A stretch of 6,111 bases of DNA from an uncultured bacterium (GTDB taxonomy: Bacteria; Planctomycetota; Uabimicrobiia; Uabimicrobiales; JABWCH01): NCBI GenBank assembly GCA_938003875.1, contig CALKWO010000155.1, positions 1-6,111 of the forward strand, in the 5' to 3' direction. Below, piece by piece: positions 4,914-6,111 of the stretch (within the stretch, counting starts at the first letter, position 1; every line of letters begins with the position of its first letter). Made by a program: the position numbers and the translations under genes. A model generated the notes under the pieces. It was not told the origin of the DNA. It was given only the letters and a program-made list of their open reading frames with translations, and did no database searches.

Positions 4914-6046
4914 CAGCGTAACTCCAGATTGTATTTTTTTCTTTGAATATAGGCATCATGTCCTCTCAGACTCCATACATCAGGCTGCCCTGTAGCTTGA
5001 GAAGGTTTTAGAGTAAATAACCTGACTGGATCATCCTTTTCATAGTTATTTTCTGTACCATAGAGGGTCTCTAAAAAAATATCTGTAAACTCTATGCTAT
5101 GGGAAGAAAGAAAGAGTTGGTTATTGTATTTTTCAGAATATTCCAATAATAAACGAGATAAATCTGGATAGCTTGCAGGATGAAAGGTTGCATCTATTTC
5201 TTCAATGCAGTGGCAGGAATTTTTATATACTACCATCTGTCCTATTAAATAAAACCATCTTCTCATACCATCCCCAAACGCATATAAAGGCAATTTTTTT
5301 CCATTTTCAAGCGAAATATAAACCGTTCCCTGTGTGCCATCAGGATAGGGCATAAAGTCTATCTCTGCTATATTTGTAGAGGGAAAGGCCTTTTTTAATT
5401 CTTGGAGAAACTCCTTTTGTAGATTATATCTTTTCAAATAACTATATATCTGGCTAAGAGCAACAGGAATTCTATGAGATAATATATCATGCATAGCACA
5501 CATTTTTAAAGGAGACCTGGCAGAAATCTCAGAAGGTAACTTTATAGAATAAGGAGTTTCTACGCCATCCAAATCCAGTATCCACTGCCCTAAATATAGA
5601 GAAGGCTTTTTAGATGATTCTATATACGATTTCCATTTATCTGTTGTCTGATCTAAAGGATCATTCACTGATTGTCCCATTAAAAGTGGATCCAATGCAC
5701 TCAACGAAGAAGAAGGATGAAATTGGGCAGATAAAGTATGGGATATATTATGAGAAAATTTCCCCTCAATTTTAAAATGATAAGGCAAAGAAGATGTAAC
5801 ATGAAATAAGCAAAAAAATCTTTCAGCCGCTTCCATGTATTGAAACTCACGAATAGAGTCTCTTTTTAGCAAAACGTGATTTAAAAAAGGTCCAAAATTC
5901 AATCCACATCCATGAGTAAAAATAGCTTCCAGAATTGTAGTTTTTCCGCAATTATTAGGTCCAAAGAAAAGATTGATTTTCCCTAAATCTTTCAATTCTA
6001 AATGTTGAAATGTACGGAAGCTCTCTATCATTAACTCAGAATACAT
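4913..6046 (-). CDS. ABC/AAA-type ATPase of an ATPase-TOPRIM pair (OLD/AriA-like)
   Basis: A 377-residue soluble ATPase of the SMC/OLD-like AAA_15/AAA_21 group. The N-terminus reads MIESFRTFQHLEL (residues 6-18), the usual opening strand of this group, then Walker A GPNNCGKT (29-36). After a long variable middle (about 45-250) come an ABC-signature-like FGDGMRR (257-263), Walker B HCIEEID (279-285) with E282-E283, and the switch histidine in SSHS (314-317). By family knowledge, such ATPases dimerise head to tail and control a partner nuclease; the next gene on the same strand, overlapping by one base, encodes a TOPRIM protein, as in PARIS and class 2 OLD systems. The Walker B aspartate is replaced by glutamate (EE for DE), a conservative change. 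Neither ATG 6046 nor ATG 6028 has a good Shine-Dalgarno; the frame is open back to TAG 6098-6100. It is more AT-rich by eye than the STAND gene, suggesting separate acquisition. The fold is secure; PARIS membership is not. Confidence 0.88.
   Translation of the reverse strand: MYSELMIESFRTFQHLELKDLGKINLFFGPNNCGKTTILEAIFTHGCGLNFGPFLNHVLLKRDSIREFQYMEAAERFFCLFHVTSSLPYHFKIEGKFSHNISHTLSAQFHPSSSLSALDPLLMGQSVNDPLDQTTDKWKSYIESSKKPSLYLGQWILDLDGVETPYSIKLPSEISARSPLKMCAMHDILSHRIPVALSQIYSYLKRYNLQKEFLQELKKAFPSTNIAEIDFMPYPDGTQGTVYISLENGKKLPLYAFGDGMRRWFYLIGQMVVYKNSCHCIEEIDATFHPASYPDLSRLLLEYSEKYNNQLFLSSHSIEFTDIFLETLYGTENNYEKDDPVRLFTLKPSQATGQPDVWSLRGHDAYIQRKKYNLELR
4922..4925 (-). promoter_or_regulatory. Shine-Dalgarno GGAG for the TOPRIM gene, inside the ATPase gene
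   Basis: On the minus strand GGAG lies 8 bases before ATG 4913-4911, within the last codons of the ATPase gene. Together with the TGATG stop-start overlap it supports start 4913 over the internal ATG at 4904. Confidence 0.55.
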
Positions 6047-6082
6047 ATCAGGAATGCTAGGTAATTGTTCAAAAGTTTTTGT

Positions 6083-6109
6083 CCTATACGTTAGCTGCTA
6101 ATTTTTCAA
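6083..6109 (-). promoter_or_regulatory. Weak candidate promoter for the ATPase-TOPRIM pair
   Basis: On the minus strand TTGAAA (6109-6104) is followed after 15 bases by TATAGG (6088-6083), about 36 bases before the ATPase ATG. The spacing is short and the -10 word imperfect. An 11-bp dyad TTAGC-T-GCTAA (6091-6101) lies between the two boxes. The true promoter may be outside the window. Confidence 0.2.
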
Positions 6110-6111
6110 GA

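Noticed and set aside
6091..6101. Dyad TTAGC-T-GCTAA as an operator for the ATPase gene
   Set aside because: Five-base arms are too short to separate from chance; mentioned only with the weak promoter candidate.

Overview
The window is AT-rich bacterial DNA using the standard code: TGG encodes Trp, and TGA and TAA both act as stops. It reads as a damaged defence neighbourhood. Nothing fixes the lineage. The large NACHT-WD40 protein resembles those I associate with large, repeat-rich genomes (Planctomycetes, Cyanobacteria, some Deltaproteobacteria and candidate phyla), which is only a loose hint.

Layout. Positions 23-184 hold a short reading frame that may be the tail of an unrecognised gene. 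An AT-rich stretch without a clear gene follows (185-577); it contains one consensus DnaA-box 9-mer and a small hairpin-forming dyad. The dominant feature is a plus-strand gene (578-4465) for a 1295-residue STAND NTPase: an N-terminal DUF4062 (TIR-like fold) domain, a NACHT ATPase core, a helical linker, and 12 clear plus 2 degenerate WD40 blades, enough for two seven-bladed propellers. This is the bacterial NLR-like plan: effector or adaptor, switch, sensor.

After it come a short spacer with a perfect dyad, then the first 44 codons of an IS630-family transposase with a strong Shine-Dalgarno (4570-4701). At about 4698-4704 this runs directly into the truncated 3' part of a minus-strand gene. 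That gene encodes the N-terminal ~71 residues of a TOPRIM-type nuclease (EGxxD and GG motifs present). It overlaps by one base the stop of an upstream minus-strand gene for a 377-residue ABC/AAA-type ATPase (4913-6046). The ATPase and TOPRIM genes form a translationally coupled pair resembling OLD-like or PARIS-like (AriA/AriB-type) defence systems. An IS insertion followed by deletion, or a rearrangement, appears to have cut the nuclease.

Working together (inference). The STAND protein and the ATPase-TOPRIM pair are convergent and separately transcribed, so they look like two independent defence modules sharing an island, not one operon. The STAND gene appears intact. The ATPase-TOPRIM system is probably crippled because the nuclease lacks most of its catalytic domain.
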